In this document: positions 63,021 to 64,000 of the stretch, in pieces
Position numbering within the stretch: the first letter of the stretch is position 1
How the letters are laid out: every line of letters begins with the position of its first letter
Origin: Neocallimastix lanati (nom. inval.)
Taxonomy: Eukaryota > Neocallimastigomycota > Neocallimastigomycetes > Neocallimastigales > Neocallimastigaceae
NCBI GenBank assembly: GCA_016946835.1
Contig: JACVTC010000068.1
Coordinates: 785,001-849,000 of the forward strand
Length of the DNA stretch: 64,000 nucleotides
Direction: 5' to 3'
The notes under the pieces: model-generated
The model's input: the letters and a program-made list of their open reading frames with translations, nothing else
Told to the model about the DNA's origin: nothing
Databases searched by the model: none
Program-made: the position numbers and the translations under genes

Positions 63021-64000
63021 AACTATATGAATATAGTTTTAAAAATTTTTATTTTTATAAGCCTCTTTTATAAACTATATAAACGATATATTAATATAAA
63101 ATATCCTATTTATTTATAATAAACTATTTAATATTTAAAATTATAATAAAAGTTATAATAAAATAAAATATTAATTAAAATGCTAATTAAATTTATAAAC
63201 TAAAAATACTAAACAATAATTACAAACCTCAATACCAGTAATAATATTTTTAAAATTTAATGATAAGAAATAAGCAGAAGTTTTAGAACAATTTAATCTA
63301 ACCCTCATTCTAGAACAATTTAATCCACGAAAAAATTTTATTGCTTTATTATAGAACTTTTTTATATTCTAAAAATTATTGTTTCCGTTATTATTAATAA
63401 TTATTAATATCTTTTAAAATAAGTTTATGTATTAATAATTTATTATTTACTTAAGATAATTCTCTTCTATCAAACATTTTTTATTTTTACTGGATTTTTC
63501 AATTTTGCAATCTTGATCATTTCAAATGTTGGATCAGTTTTATTAGTTTTCCTAAAATTGATGTTATGAGTAGCTTTTATCATAATTTAAAATTATAATT
63601 TATTATTCTTTGACAAAATATTGTTTCCTAAAAGACAATTCTTTTGCTAATATCTTTCCAAGAGTCAGGAATTTAGGGTATATAATTATACCAAATAATT
63701 TATATATTTCACAATAATAATGACTTACTAGTACTTAATTACTCAAAATTAAATACTTTCATACTATTACATTGCAATTTTAACATAATTTATAATACAA
63801 TATGTTTCAATATAATTGAAGCATATTTTTCATATATCATACATATTCTAACACAATATAGTTATTAGATACATGGTTGAATAGAAAAATCTTTATAATA
63901 TTATTTTGCCACCTTTTATTTTAAATGAATTAACATAAAACTTTTAATGTATTAAGAATAATGCTCTTAAATGTAAATTGTTTTAGTTATTTTTCTAATT
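63021..64000. other. gene-free AT-rich stretch
   Basis: No coding sequence was found. TAGAACAATTTAATC occurs twice (about 63283-63297 and 63312-63326). Positions 63661-63690 repeat, at 27 of 30 positions, the segment at 58837-58866. Confidence 0.6.

Overview
The window is nuclear DNA from an extremely AT-rich eukaryote. Coding exons are the only stretches of ordinary composition. Everything between them is A/T homopolymer, (ATT)n, (ATTT)n or (TTTTA)n arrays. Genes are cut by many short GT..AG introns (nine in eIF3e, seven in the CHERP-like gene). Proteins are long, disordered and Asn/Ser/Thr-rich. A small protein family that I associate with fungi is present at 24.8-25.2 kb. Together these suggest an anaerobic gut fungus (Neocallimastigomycota). 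That is an inference. A dictyostelid is the main alternative, but intron density argues against it.

Layout. 0-0.7 kb: decayed coding-like sequence. 0.72-1.25 kb: a TIR element with a 9-bp target-site duplication (TSD). 1.9-8.1 kb: a forkhead transcription factor in seven exons (minus). 8.1-12.8 kb: empty AT-rich DNA. 12.8-14.4 kb: GID8, a subunit of the GID/CTLH ubiquitin ligase (minus). 15.6-16.6 kb: fossil of an LTR retrotransposon. 19.3-23.4 kb: an unrecognised 987-aa protein in six exons (plus). 24.8-25.2 kb: a small conserved fungal protein (minus). 26.8-30.7 kb: a CHERP-like splicing factor in eight exons (plus). 31.4-36 kb: RPS15A/uS8 (minus) among gene remnants. 37.3-40.7 kb: a WD40 protein (plus). 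41.6-42.6 kb: an ER cyclophilin B (minus). 44.4-46.9 kb: a graveyard holding an EMC2 pseudogene and two poly(A)-tailed retrocopies with perfect TSDs. 47.6-48.5 kb: RPL18/eL18 (minus), divergent from eIF3e (plus, 49.5-51.8 kb). 54.4-55.8 kb: a multi-pass membrane protein (minus). 59.5-63.0 kb: a nest of mobile elements, namely a tRNA-derived SINE broken by TIR elements plus further TIR elements beside it.

The genes are a mixed housekeeping set (translation, ribosome, splicing, protein turnover, ER folding) and form no operon or pathway. Exon boundaries were set by hand; in every spliced model the exon lengths sum to a whole number of codons.

The most notable finds are: (1) a family of non-autonomous TIR elements whose ends carry repeated CATTTCGC motifs, four copies having perfect 9-bp TSDs, which points to Mutator-like transposition; (2) a tRNA-headed, poly(A)-tailed SINE with 14-bp TSDs; (3) two retrocopies of one unknown transcript with 14- and 16-bp TSDs; (4) a CHERP orthologue ending in a CCHC zinc knuckle and apparently lacking the N-terminal SURP module.
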